From assembly GCA_964019335.1 (NCBI GenBank), contig OZ025726.1, positions 372,001 to 436,000 on the forward strand: a stretch of DNA of 64,000 nt, read 5' to 3'. Each line of letters opens with the position of its first letter. Within the stretch, counting starts at the first letter, position 1. A program made the translations under genes and the position numbers. Positions 1 to 7,884 of the stretch are shown one piece after another. Origin of the DNA: Diplonema japonicum (lineage: Eukaryota; Euglenozoa; Diplonemea; Diplonemida; Diplonemidae). The notes under the pieces are model-generated. The model saw only the letters and a list, made by a program, of their open reading frames with translations. It was not told the origin of the DNA and did no database searches.

Positions 1-55
1 TTTATGCGAAGCCCTTCAACAGCTAGAAAACAAAGCAGGAGGGTATTGGTAAAGG
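1..55 (-). ncRNA. H/ACA-like RNA family A, copy 1 (cut by window edge)
   Basis: Leftmost family A hairpin. Its 3' end (the end with the AGA box) lies outside the window. It has one extra base in the apical loop and an A-rich variant of the upper arm compared with other copies. Confidence 0.5.
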
Positions 56-220
56 AATGCCTGGGTAGTCAGAAATTGAGGAGACACATCGGCACTACAC
101 AAACGAGTCACAATTTGTGTCGGCTGACCTGCTGCCTGCATAGGGCGGTTAAAATAAAAGGTGACCCCACACGTGAACGCACCTCCCTTAATGCGAAGCC
201 CTCATATAGCTCGGAACAAA

Positions 221-285
221 GCGTCTCCCCCCGATGTACATACCTTACCGAGTACAGTGAACTGGTAAGGGGCAAGGTGGGGGTG
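221..285 (-). ncRNA. H/ACA-like RNA family B, copy 1
   Basis: Family B hairpin with AGACGC as its 3' tail, against AGACTC or AGACTT in the other copies. The stems are unchanged. Confidence 0.6.
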
Positions 286-333
286 TAAAATAAAATTTTT
301 ATTTTCTTCTTTAATTTCCCAAAGGAAAAACAA

Positions 334-396
334 ATCTCTCCTTTATGCGAAGCCCTTCACAGCTAGAAGACAAAGACAGGAGGGTATTGGTAAAGG
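334..396 (-). ncRNA. H/ACA-like RNA family A, copy 2
   Basis: Basal stem CCTTTA/TAAAGG followed directly by AGAGAT. Its basal stem is one pair shorter than in copies with CCCTTTA, and the AGA box has moved one base closer, so the spacing from pocket to box is kept. Confidence 0.6.
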
Positions 397-456
397 AATG
401 CCTTGGTGGGAGATGCGAAATGTAGCAAAATAAGAACAAGAGTTAAAAGAGGCCCA

Positions 457-515
457 TGTTGGTGACCTGCACTAGCACTGTCTACTTGATTACAGGGCAC
501 GCCGGGTAACCAACA
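457..515. ncRNA. Structured RNA candidate X, locus 1
   Basis: Hairpin inside array 1 that belongs to none of families A-C. The outer stem is TGTTGGT/ACCAACA (457-463 with 509-515). On the minus strand an inner stem pairs GTGCCCTG with CAGGTCAC, seven of eight positions matched. A related sequence is at 31235-31357, where both the TCTACTTGA core and the GGGTAACCAA segment recur. Strand and function are not established. No AGA or ACA box sits at a usable distance on either strand. Confidence 0.35.
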
Positions 516-535
516 CGGAAAGAAAAACAGCAGTT

Positions 536-609
536 TTCTCTCCCGCTGCCAGTAGCCACTGCGAGACCACGAAAGGAAAGGGTCAATATGGATATGCATG
601 CAAGCGGTG
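536..609 (-). ncRNA. H/ACA-like RNA family C, copy 1
   Basis: Representative of family C. The basal stem is CCGCT/AGCGG, followed by G and then AGAGAA. Fourteen bases upstream of the AGA the 3' arm of a plausible upper stem ends (CCA...GACC / GGTC...TGG), leaving a pocket on both sides. The upper stem is weaker than in families A and B, so the fold is less certain, although the sequence is equally well conserved between copies. Confidence 0.55.
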
Positions 610-624
610 TTTCATTCTTAACAC

Positions 625-690
625 AACTCTACCCTTTATGCGAAGCCCTTCACAGCTAGAAGACAAAGCAAAGAGGGTATTGGTAAAGGG
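625..690 (-). ncRNA. H/ACA-like RNA family A, copy 3 (type copy)
   Basis: Representative of family A, read on the minus strand. Basal stem CCCTTTA (690-684) pairs with TAAAGGG (638-632). A left pocket CCAATA and right pocket CTTCGCA enclose an upper stem CCCT/AGGG with an inner CTTC/GAAG hairpin. After the basal stem comes T and then AGAGTT. The distance from the upper stem to AGA is 14-16 nt, the spacing required for an H/ACA guide that directs pseudouridylation. Single hairpin plus AGA box is the euglenozoan form of this class. The target RNA cannot be named from this window. Confidence 0.65.
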
Positions 691-706
691 AAAAGGACTT
701 GGAGCA

Positions 707-771
707 AAGTCTCCCCCCGATGTACATACCTTACCGAGTACAGTGAACTGGTAAGGGGCAAGGTGGGGGTG
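707..771 (-). ncRNA. H/ACA-like RNA family B, copy 2
   Basis: Identical stems and loop to the copy at 988-1052. The tail is AGACTT. Confidence 0.65.
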
Positions 772-798
772 GCTGGGCGAAATAATCTTTAGGCTTTT

Positions 799-871
799 GT
801 GTCTCCCGCTGCCAGTAGCCACTGCGAGACCACGAAAGGAAAGGGTCAATATGGATATGCATGCAAGCGGT
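799..871 (-). ncRNA. H/ACA-like RNA family C, copy 2
   Basis: Same hairpin as the copy at 536-609, with tail AGACAC. The next spacer on the right pairs GTGTTC with GAACAC. Confidence 0.55.
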
Positions 872-899
872 GTTCCAAATAAACAAAAGTTGTGAACAC

Positions 900-965
900 A
901 ACTCTACCCTTTATGCGAAGCCCTTCACAGCTAGAAGACAAAGCAAAGAGGGTATTGGTAAAGGG
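900..965 (-). ncRNA. H/ACA-like RNA family A, copy 4
   Basis: Identical to copy 3 over the whole hairpin; tail AGAGTT. Confidence 0.65.
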
Positions 966-987
966 AAAAGGACAACTTTGAGACAAA

Positions 988-1052
988 GAGTCTCCCCCCG
1001 ATGTACATACCTTACCGAGTACAGTGAACTGGTAAGGGGCAAGGTGGGGGTG
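988..1052 (-). ncRNA. H/ACA-like RNA family B, copy 3 (type copy)
   Basis: Clearest fold of the array. On the minus strand a basal stem CCCCC/GGGGG encloses left pocket ACCTTGCC and right pocket TATGTACATC. The upper stem CCTTACC/GGTAAGG is seven perfect pairs capped by a 14-nt loop. The hairpin is followed at once by AGACTC. From the end of the upper stem to AGA is 16 nt, within the 14-16 nt rule for H/ACA guides. Length, one-hairpin form and AGA box match the trypanosome and Euglena class. Five copies in two arrays keep every paired base. Confidence 0.7.
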
Positions 1053-1102
1053 GCAGGGCACAAAAACGAAAGTACATAAGAAGCATATTAGACTTTCTGA
1101 TT

Positions 1103-1175
1103 CACTCTCCCGCTGCCAGTAGCCACTGCGAGACCACGAAAGGAAAGGGTCAATATGGATATGCATGCAAGCGGT
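1103..1175 (-). ncRNA. H/ACA-like RNA family C, copy 3
   Basis: Same hairpin as 536-609, with tail AGAGTG. The spacer to the next family A copy can pair GTGTT with AACAC. Confidence 0.55.
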
Positions 1176-1190
1176 GTTCATTCGAAACAC

Positions 1191-1254
1191 AACTCTACCC
1201 TTTATGCGAAGCCCTTCACAGCTAGAAGGAGGGCAGGAGGGTATTGGTAAAGGG
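1191..1254 (-). ncRNA. H/ACA-like RNA family A, copy 5
   Basis: First RNA of array 1 in transcription order. It has an eight-pair basal stem ACCCTTTA/TAAAGGGT, one more pair than other copies, and a short C/T-rich change in the upper arm. Tail AGAGTT. Confidence 0.65.
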
Positions 1255-1862
1255 TAATTCCCTATGATTAGTGTTAGGGACGGCCGGTTAAGGACCTTAT
1301 GCTTGCAGACTGTGCTGAGCCGTATCCTTCTTCTTCCGTTCAATTCAACTCTATGCCCGTTATCGCTGTACAGAACTCCATGACGCCGTTCGTCGCCGCT
1401 TGCAGCACTTCCCGCGTAATAATAAAATTTAAATTTAAATAAAAATGGAATGAAATAACAAAGCAGTATAAGTAGAATAAAGACAAAGCTGGGTGGTTTC
1501 TGTTTTCTCTTTTTTTTTGTTTTCTAAGGACGACGGGGGGGGGGGGGGGGGGGGGCTTCCCGCTCTTCCCACAAAAGGCAGCATTTTAAAGGGAAGAAAA
1601 GGCTTGGCCAACAACATGAGCTGTTGTATTTCCTTTTTTTTCTTCTTCTTCCCTTAAGAAGAGGAAAAAAAAAAAGACAGAAACAAAGAGAGAGAAATAA
1701 GAGAAATAATAAGGGGGAAGAAAAGAAAATACTAACAAAGAACAATAATAATAAATAATAAAATGGGATGGCTAGGGGGTGGGTTCTTTTTTTTAGGTGT
1801 TTTTTTTTTTTAAAAAAAAAACTTTTTTTCTTCTAAATTTTTGTTTTCTTCTCCCCCATCTC
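1255..1862. other. Intergenic region, no gene seen
   Basis: Unique sequence to about 1420 with no coding pattern and no family A-C block. Then come homopolymer and low-complexity tracts, including a G run near 1537-1555 and T and A runs at 1640-1680 and 1790-1830. This is downstream of the FYVE gene in transcription order. Confidence 0.6.
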
Positions 1863-2318
1863 TCAACTACTCGATTCTCGCGCTTGTTGTCCCATGCAAT
1901 GTGACAAAGAGGTGAAATAGGTAGAATAGCAGCTTTGGGGGGGAAGGGATTTGTCAATATTATGAAGAAGTGTAATGGCTTCAGGAGAAGGGGTGATGAA
2001 GGAGCCGGTGGCAGGGGTGCAAGAGAGATTGACAGCAAGGGAAGAATTGAATTCTCGGAGCAGAGCCACGCCTTCAAGAAGCTCCCCACACCAGTCCAAA
2101 TGCCGAAACAGCATTGATAACGAGTTACAGCCCACACACACCCTACACGCTGCCCCCCCTGCTGCAGGCCCTCGCCGCACCTTCGCACACCCACCACAGA
2201 ATGCCCCACCACACCTCCTACAACTGTGTCCTTTTCTCAAAGGTGTGAACCTCACTTCGCATCCCTTACATTCCGACGCTTCTTTAAGAACGCTGTTTCT
2301 TTGCTCGAAGCACAGCAT
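1863..2318 (-). CDS. FYVE-type zinc-finger protein
   Basis: 151 aa. Residues about 17-66 form a FYVE-like double zinc finger: CKGC, then RKGHSCRRCGGAFC, then CGGC and a final CRVCVGC, eight Zn-ligand cysteines in order. The RKGHSCRRCGG segment corresponds to the basic R(R/K)HHCR phosphatidylinositol-3-phosphate pocket, though the usual WxxD before it is missing and one His is replaced. FYVE proteins bind PI3P on endosomes. The remaining 85 residues match no domain I know. The start is the first ATG after a T-rich tract; the stop lies before a low-complexity region. It could be a PI3P sensor or a degenerate FYVE-related finger with another ligand. Confidence 0.65.
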   Translation of the reverse strand: MLCFEQRNSVLKEASECKGCEVRFTPLRKGHSCRRCGGAFCGGCAKVRRGPAAGGAACRVCVGCNSLSMLFRHLDWCGELLEGVALLREFNSSLAVNLSCTPATGSFITPSPEAITLLHNIDKSLPPQSCYSTYFTSLSHCMGQQARESSS

Positions 2319-2493
2319 TCTTCTTTTCTTTTTTTTTTGTTGTCCCTCTGGGGCACTGAAGGTGAGAATAGAGTTTTTTAATACATCAAAAAAAAAAATA
2401 ATCAGTCGTGGAACAAAAAAAAAAAGGGGGTTAAAAAAAAAAAAAAACGGAACAAAAAAAATAAATAAAAAAAAAAAAAAAAAAAAAATCCTC

Positions 2494-4623
2494 CTAGGAT
2501 AGTTCCGCCTTCAACACTTCATTGACGGTGTTGAGCAGGGCTTGGTTCGGGACGAGCCAGTTCCCGCACGGGGGGTTCAGCCAGCACCGTGTGAGGATCT
2601 TCTTCAACCGTTCGCTGTAGATGACGACCTGCATGGCCAGCCGAGTCGCGAGGTCGTTGGCAAGGGCATCTGTATTGTCCTTAATCACCTCTTTACAAGC
2701 CTGCGGAAGTCGGGTTGCCCATGTTTTTCCGAACGTCTCTGCTGCGCCGAGCACAGCGGCAGTGTCGAGAACAGATTGCCGTTTCTCGTGTTCCGTGGCG
2801 GTGGGAAGCATGAGGCCTCCTTCAGACATTTTTACCTCACCACCACCACCACCACCCCCTGCACTGTGTTCCGGCAATGTTCGAAGCTTCGCTTCTGCGT
2901 TATTTATAACATCGACAAACCCAGGAAGGTAGTGCTCGATGGTGAGCTGTACCAGGGACGTCTTTGCGTGCATGAGCCATGTTTCGATGTTTTTGAACTC
3001 CACGAAATCGTCTGACACATTGTACAGCTCGTCCCATACGCGGAGGACGTGGGTCAGGTTCGCTGTTATGAAAAGTTGTGACGCGCGCTTCGCCTGTCGT
3101 ATGTTTAAAATCCTTTTGATGTCCAGCGTCATCCCGCCGATCTGCGCCATCATCACCTTCACATGGTCCTCGTGCTCCGATGCAAAATCCCGCGAGATTG
3201 CGCAGTTCCCCAGCATCTCGTACATATTCCCCACTAAATGCGCGAACCTGTCCACAACAGGGAGGATCCTTCCGGGGCCTAACTTCGGAAGCTTCTGTAT
3301 CTCCGACACCCCCACGACGTTCGCCTTCACAACATTCAAAAACCGCGTCCACAATATACTCAAAACCGGGTGGAAATACCCATTTAAACACGGAATACTT
3401 CGCTTTTCCATGGTGGATATAAAATGGGTGGTCAACCGGATACAAGCTATCAGAGTGACCGGGTCGTGAATAGTTGGGATATGTGCAGCCATGGAATCCT
3501 TGAAGAAGGTGATCACACGCTGGAAGATCGGGATGTAAAGGGTGCGGTCCGAGAAGAAATCATATGAGAAGATGTACTCGGAGGTGATGATGTCCATGAG
3601 CATCACGTTCTGGCTGCGGAAAACGTGCTCGTAAGGGTACTGCCGTCGCTTCTCCTCCTCGATGTGCGGGATTAGAACGGGCGCGTTCCAGATTTCTAGA
3701 ACGTTTTCACGCAACGCGAAGCTGAAGATTCTTCCGGGGCTGCCTGCTACGTCCATGTTTGCGTTCAAAGCGTCTGATTTCCCCGACGAAACGGTGTCCT
3801 TGCCTGTTAGGTAGGTTCTCTCTAGTTTCATGATTTTTGTGAAGAATTGCTTTGTTTTTTTGTAGTATATCTGGCCGAGTGTGAACACGTATGTGTCCTT
3901 CACCTCTTGTCCCACGATGCTGTTGTTCGCTAGGAGGTACGTCATGAGGGATTTGTACCTCAGAAGGACACTTGTTTGAAGGATTGAAATGTTGGTTTTC
4001 GGCTTTGAAAGATTTCCGATTTTGTCTAACAGAAAGGAGCGTAGTTTTGCCGAGAGCAGCAGCGTCATTGTGTTGACGCAGGGTCGGATCTCCTTTGCGA
4101 TTTGTGTGTTTGAATGTTGTTTGCACATTGCAGCTGCATTCGTTAGCTGGTTGAGGTATTTTACGTACTTTGGTGAGATTTCGGTTGCCTGCAGTTCGCG
4201 TATGACGTCGGTGGGGATGATTAGCTTTTCCAGCATGTTTGACAGTTCGGATTCGACGGCTTTTCGGTTGTCGAATTTGCTTTGCAGCCCCGCCACTGTG
4301 TCCTGCATAAGTTGGATGTCTTGTGTTACTTTTGAGATCCCCTCGTAGAAGCTTTCCAATGTGTTTTCCATGTCCTCCATCCCCCCGACGCAGCCTTTGA
4401 GCTCGTTGTATAATTCTGCGATGCTCTCTCCTTGGTGCATGGTCTGTTCTATTAGTGTGTCCTCGGCCTCTCTTAGTTGCCTGCGGACCCCTTCGCTGTA
4501 CTCTCGAATGTCCACCCCTTTCATCAAATCCTCGCATTCCTCCGTTAGTTCTGTGCTGTCCCCAAGCTCTAGCAATTCCTGCAGCTCTGCGTCGGTTACA
4601 GCTGGGAATTCCATTTCCCTCAT
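2494..4623 (-). CDS. VPS52: VPS52, GARP/EARP tethering complex subunit
   Basis: 709 aa, intronless. Residues about 40-330 match the Vps52/Sac2 family: an acidic N-terminus, a long coiled-coil that includes the IPTDVIRELQ segment, then the ISPKYVKYLNQL region. The C-terminal half, with helical repeats and HDPVTLIACIR, is also typical of Vps52. Vps52 works with Vps51, Vps53 and Vps54 at the trans-Golgi to tether endosome-derived vesicles. A glycine run near residue 590 is a low-complexity insertion. The ATG is the first after a pyrimidine-AG site 16 bases upstream (4639-4660). Length agrees with the family. Confidence 0.88.
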   Translation of the reverse strand: MREMEFPAVTDAELQELLELGDSTELTEECEDLMKGVDIREYSEGVRRQLREAEDTLIEQTMHQGESIAELYNELKGCVGGMEDMENTLESFYEGISKVTQDIQLMQDTVAGLQSKFDNRKAVESELSNMLEKLIIPTDVIRELQATEISPKYVKYLNQLTNAAAMCKQHSNTQIAKEIRPCVNTMTLLLSAKLRSFLLDKIGNLSKPKTNISILQTSVLLRYKSLMTYLLANNSIVGQEVKDTYVFTLGQIYYKKTKQFFTKIMKLERTYLTGKDTVSSGKSDALNANMDVAGSPGRIFSFALRENVLEIWNAPVLIPHIEEEKRRQYPYEHVFRSQNVMLMDIITSEYIFSYDFFSDRTLYIPIFQRVITFFKDSMAAHIPTIHDPVTLIACIRLTTHFISTMEKRSIPCLNGYFHPVLSILWTRFLNVVKANVVGVSEIQKLPKLGPGRILPVVDRFAHLVGNMYEMLGNCAISRDFASEHEDHVKVMMAQIGGMTLDIKRILNIRQAKRASQLFITANLTHVLRVWDELYNVSDDFVEFKNIETWLMHAKTSLVQLTIEHYLPGFVDVINNAEAKLRTLPEHSAGGGGGGGEVKMSEGGLMLPTATEHEKRQSVLDTAAVLGAAETFGKTWATRLPQACKEVIKDNTDALANDLATRLAMQVVIYSERLKKILTRCWLNPPCGNWLVPNQALLNTVNEVLKAELS

Positions 4624-4638
4624 TTAAAAAAAAAAAAG

Positions 4639-4660
4639 CTGGGGGGGGTTGGGGTTGGGG
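4639..4660 (-). promoter_or_regulatory. Candidate trans-splice acceptor for VPS52
   Basis: On the minus strand a C-rich pyrimidine tract (CCCC-AA-CCCC-AA-C8) ends in AG at 4640-4639, followed by a T-rich 5' UTR and the ATG at 4623. No GT donor and upstream exon are needed, so a spliced-leader acceptor fits best. Confidence 0.5.
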
Positions 4661-4799
4661 TACTGTACTTTATTTATTTCTTTTTTTACCGGACTGGACA
4701 GTTGAAAAAAAAAGGGGGTGGTTATAAGCTCGGGTGGGGGGAAGGGTGAGGGAAGAAAATACGTTTCTATATTTCTTTTTTTTTTCTTCTTTTTTTTTT

Positions 4800-5090
4800 T
4801 TAGTTTATCTTCAAAATTTCAATCTCAAAGTCCAAAATACCCCCCTTAGGGATGCCCCACGCAGGGAAACCGTTCTCTCCATAGCCCTCGTGGGCGGGGA
4901 TGATGAGTTTCCTGTTTTAAAATGAATTTTTTTACCCCCATTTATTTTCTCGTTACAAACCTGACTTCTCCAATTTTCATGCCGAGGCACCCCTGGTCCC
5001 ATCCAGTGATGACACCCCCGACTCCCGCTGTGTAGCTGAAGGGCTGCTGTCCCTTGTCTTTGGTGCTCCAGAATTTTTTACCGGTGTTCT

Positions 5091-5129
<39 letters not shown>

Positions 5130-5333
5130 CCCTCACACCTGAACAATTCCGGTCGCGTGCACTGTCACTTTGTTGTTCTTCTCAACAACTTTCCCCGAAC
5201 CCTCCTTGATGATTTTGTAGGTCGTCGCGTGGCCCTTGATGGCAAGAAACTCCTCACCAGCAACGTCCTCATCCTCACATCGAACAGTAGAAATGGCACA
5301 GATGGCCGCAAGAAGCAGTACACGGTTTAACAT
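4800..5333 (-). CDS. Secretory FKBP-type peptidyl-prolyl isomerase (3 exons)
   Basis: 144 aa from exons 5333-5139, 5088-4961 and 4911-4800. The N-terminus is a signal peptide (MLNRVLLLAAICAISTVRC), so it probably works in the ER lumen. The FKBP fold follows: HATGIVQNTGKKFWST, then GVITGWDQGCLGMKIGE, then LIIPAHEGYGENG and a final GGILDFEIEILKI, which are the conserved active-site strands. Introns of 50 and 49 bp start GTGTG and GTTTG and end CAG; the first contains a long A run that reads as lysines if not spliced. Both joins restore the family sequence exactly, in phase 0 and phase 2. Isomerase activity is expected but unproven. Confidence 0.85.
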
Positions 5334-5421
5334 TTTTCTCTTTTTTTTTTCACACCTTTTTTTTTCTTTTTTTTTTGCGAAAGAAAAAAATAAAAAAATA
5401 AAAAATAACAAAGGTTACTAA

Positions 5422-5812
5422 TTAACACCCCAAGTGGCTAGCCACCACCATCAAGTCCAACGCCATCTCAGGCGGAACGTCGAAATCCGGTCGTTCGTCT
5501 GGATCGTTGTCATACCGGTACTTGTAGTAAAAATATTGAATTGTTTTCTCTAGAATGTCAGGTTGGATGTCCGGGAAGGGCAGAACAGCCTCTTCGCCCT
5601 CTTTTATCTCCTCTATTTGCCCTTTTATGAGTTTCGACATCATTGCACACTGTTTGTCAATTACGTATTCACAACCTGAATGGTGTTTTTTTTTTTTTTT
5701 TTTTTTTTTTTTTCCCACAATTCATACCATCAGCCCCTACCAGCGTCACCAAATTACTAACATCAAACTGAACAGGTGCGGGTGCCTGTTCCTGAGCTTT
5801 TTTTGCGGGCAT
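5422..5812 (-). CDS. ELOC: Elongin C (SKP1/BTB-fold adaptor), 2 exons
   Basis: 112 aa from exons 5812-5728 and 5675-5422. The protein has the elongin C layout: a first strand, then CEYVIDKQCAMMSKLIKGQ, an acidic loop, FPDIQPDILEKTIQYFYYKYRY and a C-terminal LDLMVVASHLGC. It is the small BTB-fold adaptor of cullin E3 ligases and of elongation complexes. The first 15 residues are Ala/Pro/Lys-rich and extra to the family core. The 52-bp intron runs GTATG...CAG and is mostly a run of A. Without splicing the two halves sit in different open frames. Other SKP1-like proteins are longer and lack the tail seen here. Confidence 0.85.
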
Positions 5813-5963
5813 TTTTTTTTTTTCTTCTTTTTTTTTTTTTTTCCACTCCCCCTCACCCAACCTCTTTTTTATTTTTTGTGAACACGAATTTAAAAAAAAA
5901 ATTTTTTTTTTGGTTTAATGAATGAAACAATCACATCACCCCCCCCACCTCCCTTCCTCTGTT

Positions 5964-6638
5964 TCACATTGCATCGATGGCCTCGATACGCGCCTCCTTC
6001 ATGTAGGTGACCACCTCTTTCGATCGCAGCACATCGGCTCGGAACACGTGTGTGTTTTTCGGAAGGTCTTCACAAACTTCTTGGACGATGGCTTCCAAGG
6101 CCTTCAAAGTGTCGTTGGCTAGAGAGGCTACAGAGAGGTCACAGGAAGCGACCTTAGAAGCATATGTCAGGTACCGTGCGGTGAGCTCGTTGGCCTCCAC
6201 AAGGGAATCTGTCCACGGTGTAGGCGGTAGAAGTGGAGGTGTGGACGTGGTAGTTGGAAGCTGCCTCTTCTCACGGCCGAGTAGCAGATTCGTCAATTTT
6301 TTTCTCGGTTTTTTTCTGATCGCCGCGTCGCGTCGCTCGCTAAGAGTGTGGCATGCCCGCTGCCTGCAAACTGCCAGCCTGCGAACATCCCCAAACAGGT
6401 ACCGCTCTCTGATCCTCTGCACGAACTCTTGCATCTCTATAGCCCCCTCAACCATCTTCTGCACCCCGCTTAGGATCTTCACCCCCATAGCTTCTTCATG
6501 AACGTCACACACAATGTGCTCCTGCAACGCGGTCCTCCCCGCCCCCTCCATCACGGTCACCAGCCCCCCTCGCATCTTACCGATACACGCATTCCCTTGT
6601 GCCAGAGATTCTTCTCCATCTGCTTTCCACCCGCTCAT
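5964..6638 (-). CDS. Hypothetical helical protein
   Basis: 224 aa. I do not recognise it. It looks mostly helical, with a basic patch in the middle (RKKPRKK) followed by a Pro/Thr linker and a C-terminal helical half. No signal peptide or membrane segment. The longer open frame upstream begins at a non-ATG codon, so I took the first in-frame ATG (MSGWKADG). It sits between elongin C and H/ACA-like array 2. Confidence 0.6.
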   Translation of the reverse strand: MSGWKADGEESLAQGNACIGKMRGGLVTVMEGAGRTALQEHIVCDVHEEAMGVKILSGVQKMVEGAIEMQEFVQRIRERYLFGDVRRLAVCRQRACHTLSERRDAAIRKKPRKKLTNLLLGREKRQLPTTTSTPPLLPPTPWTDSLVEANELTARYLTYASKVASCDLSVASLANDTLKALEAIVQEVCEDLPKNTHVFRADVLRSKEVVTYMKEARIEAIDAM

Positions 6639-6723
6639 TACATCCTTGGAATAGTGGGGAATAGAAAGAAACAAAAAAAGGGGGGGGGGCTCAATGTTTC
6701 GTTTTTTGCGGGGTCCAAGGAAC

Positions 6724-6788
6724 AGATCTCCCCTTTATGCGAAGCCCTTCAACAGCTAGAAAAAAAAGCAGGAGGGTATTGGTAAAGG
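6724..6788 (-). ncRNA. H/ACA-like RNA family A, copy 6
   Basis: Basal stem ends in GGGG followed by AGATCT as box and tail. The apical loop is one base longer, as in copy 1, so copies 1 and 6 form a subtype. Confidence 0.6.
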
Positions 6789-6865
6789 AATGCCTTGTGT
6801 GTGGGAAAGATGCGAAATGTGGCAAACAAAAAAAAAAAAAAAGTGAGAGAGAGAAAGCAGCAGAG

Positions 6866-6937
6866 TTCTCTCCCGCTGCCAGTAGCCACTGCGAGACCAC
6901 GAAAGGAAAGGTCAATATGGATATGCATGCAAGCGGT
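6866..6937 (-). ncRNA. H/ACA-like RNA family C, copy 4
   Basis: Same hairpin as 536-609, with one G fewer in the loop-side pocket. Tail AGAGAA. Confidence 0.55.
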
Positions 6938-6970
6938 GTTCATTCGAAACAAAACAAAGTTGTGAAGCAC

Positions 6971-7033
6971 AACTCTACCCTTTATGCGAAGCCCTTCACA
7001 GCTAGAACAAAGACAGGAGGGTATTGGTAAAGG
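6971..7033 (-). ncRNA. H/ACA-like RNA family A, copy 7
   Basis: Typical stems with three bases lost from the upper-arm loop; tail AGAGTT. Confidence 0.6.
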
Positions 7034-7092
7034 AATGCCTTGGTGAACAGAACCTTGGAATCAGACAGAAAACAAAAAATGAAACAGGCTCC

Positions 7093-7124
7093 TTGCCAGC
7101 AATATGGATAAGCATACGAGCGGT
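7093..7124 (-). ncRNA. H/ACA-like RNA family C, remnant
   Basis: Keeps the first 30 or so bases of family C with several changes (AAGCATACGAG in place of ATGCATGCAAG on the plus strand) and lacks the upper stem. Probably non-functional. Confidence 0.4.
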
Positions 7125-7173
7125 GTTCCTTTTAAACAAATTTGCGAGCACAACATTCTCAACTTCGAACAAA

Positions 7174-7238
7174 GAGTCTCCCCCCGATGTACATACCTTA
7201 CCGAGTACAGTGAACTGGTAAGGGGCAAGGTGGGGGTG
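7174..7238 (-). ncRNA. H/ACA-like RNA family B, copy 4
   Basis: All stem positions as in 988-1052; tail AGACTC. It is preceded on the minus strand by A, not C, unlike array 1. Confidence 0.65.
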
Positions 7239-7276
7239 GGGCTGGATTCACATTTATTCTTCTCCAAAAGGAACAC

Positions 7277-7340
7277 AACTCTACCCTTTATGCGAAGCCC
7301 TTCACAGCTAGAAGACAAAGCAAAGAGTATTGGTAAAGGG
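7277..7340 (-). ncRNA. H/ACA-like RNA family A, copy 8
   Basis: Lacks the two G of the upper-stem CCCT arm (the arm reads ACTC), so the upper stem is weaker. Basal stem and AGAGTT tail are intact. Confidence 0.55.
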
Positions 7341-7359
7341 AAAAGGACAACTTGGAGCA

Positions 7360-7424
7360 AAGTCTCCCCCCGATGTACATACCTTACCGAGTACAGTGAA
7401 CTGGTAAGGGGCAAGGTGGGGGTG
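7360..7424 (-). ncRNA. H/ACA-like RNA family B, copy 5
   Basis: Identical hairpin to 707-771, tail AGACTT. Confidence 0.65.
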
Positions 7425-7453
7425 GCAGGGCGAAATAATATTTTTAGGCTTTT

Positions 7454-7526
7454 GTGTCTCCCGCTGCCAGTAGCCACTGCGAGACCACGAAAGGAAAGGG
7501 TCAATATGGATATGCATGCAAGCGGT
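7454..7526 (-). ncRNA. H/ACA-like RNA family C, copy 5
   Basis: First RNA of array 2 in transcription order. Tail AGACAC as in copy 2; together with the adjacent B copy it repeats the 707-871 segment almost exactly. Confidence 0.55.
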
Positions 7527-7638
7527 GTTCCCTCCCCTTTTCTCTCTCTCTCCCCCCCCCCCCCCCCCCGCTTTAAAAACAACAAAAAATAATATAAAAA
7601 AAAACACGAATACTTCAACGACTGAAGAAAGAAGTGTG

Positions 7639-7884
7639 CTACTCCTCTTTGGTAGGGGGGGTGAAGTGTCGGTTCTGGCAAGCGTCGTACGCCTCTAGCA
7701 CCTTTCCACACTCCACAGTCCAGAAGGTCTTCTTATCGATGCACTGCTGCATGGCATCCCGCTCCTTCGTGCACTCGTCCGCTTTTTTTGCTTCTAGCTC
7801 CACTTTGTTCAAAAACCACTCAGGCAACTCATCCGGCTGGCACTTGACACCACTGCTAACAGGCTCGTAGTGAGGGACAACCAT
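7639..7884 (-). CDS. Twin CX9C (CHCH) mitochondrial protein
   Basis: 81 aa. Two CX9C motifs (CTKERDAMQQC at about 38-48 and CGKVLEAYDAC at about 59-69) form a coiled-coil-helix-coiled-coil-helix domain held by two disulfides. Such proteins are imported into the intermembrane space by the Mia40/Erv pathway and act in cytochrome oxidase assembly (Cmc, Cox families) or as complex I subunits. Which family cannot be settled: the core is too small and the flanks are divergent. A further Cys lies at position 15. Starts at the first ATG, no intron. Confidence 0.75.
   Translation of the reverse strand: MVVPHYEPVSSGVKCQPDELPEWFLNKVELEAKKADECTKERDAMQQCIDKKTFWTVECGKVLEAYDACQNRHFTPPTKEE

Larger units (their letters stand above)
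1..1254 (-). repeat. H/ACA-like RNA array 1
   Basis: Tandem array of three different hairpin RNA families, called A, B and C here, separated by short variable spacers. Read on the minus strand from 1254 leftwards the order is A, C, B, A, C, B, A, C, then a different hairpin (457-515), A, B, a remnant of A (about 187-220), and A at the window edge. The conserved blocks are almost identical between copies while spacers differ, so selection or gene conversion acts on the hairpins. No protein gene fits here: open frames across the blocks simply repeat the block sequence. Reiterated clusters of small guide RNAs transcribed with protein genes are known in trypanosomes and Euglena. A second, rearranged array lies at 6724-7526. 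Confidence 0.7.
6724..7526 (-). repeat. H/ACA-like RNA array 2
   Basis: Second array of the same three hairpin families, about 5.5 kb from array 1. Minus-strand order is C, B, A, B, C remnant, A, C, A, which differs from the regular A-C-B order of array 1. A truncated family C copy at 7093-7124 keeps only the 5' arm with changes. Repeat blocks are near identical to array 1, suggesting recent duplication or gene conversion. The array lies between the twin CX9C gene and the hypothetical gene ending at 5964, within the same transcription direction. Confidence 0.7.

Noticed and set aside
1176..1191. tRNA T-arm-like GTGTT-loop-AACAC in the A-C spacer
   Set aside because: The loop does not follow the TTCRANN consensus, no acceptor or anticodon arm surrounds it, and other copies have different loops.
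4..1343. Open frames on both strands over array 1
   Set aside because: Every frame follows the repeat blocks; stops fall at random between copies and no start or domain is conserved. The hairpin explanation fits better.
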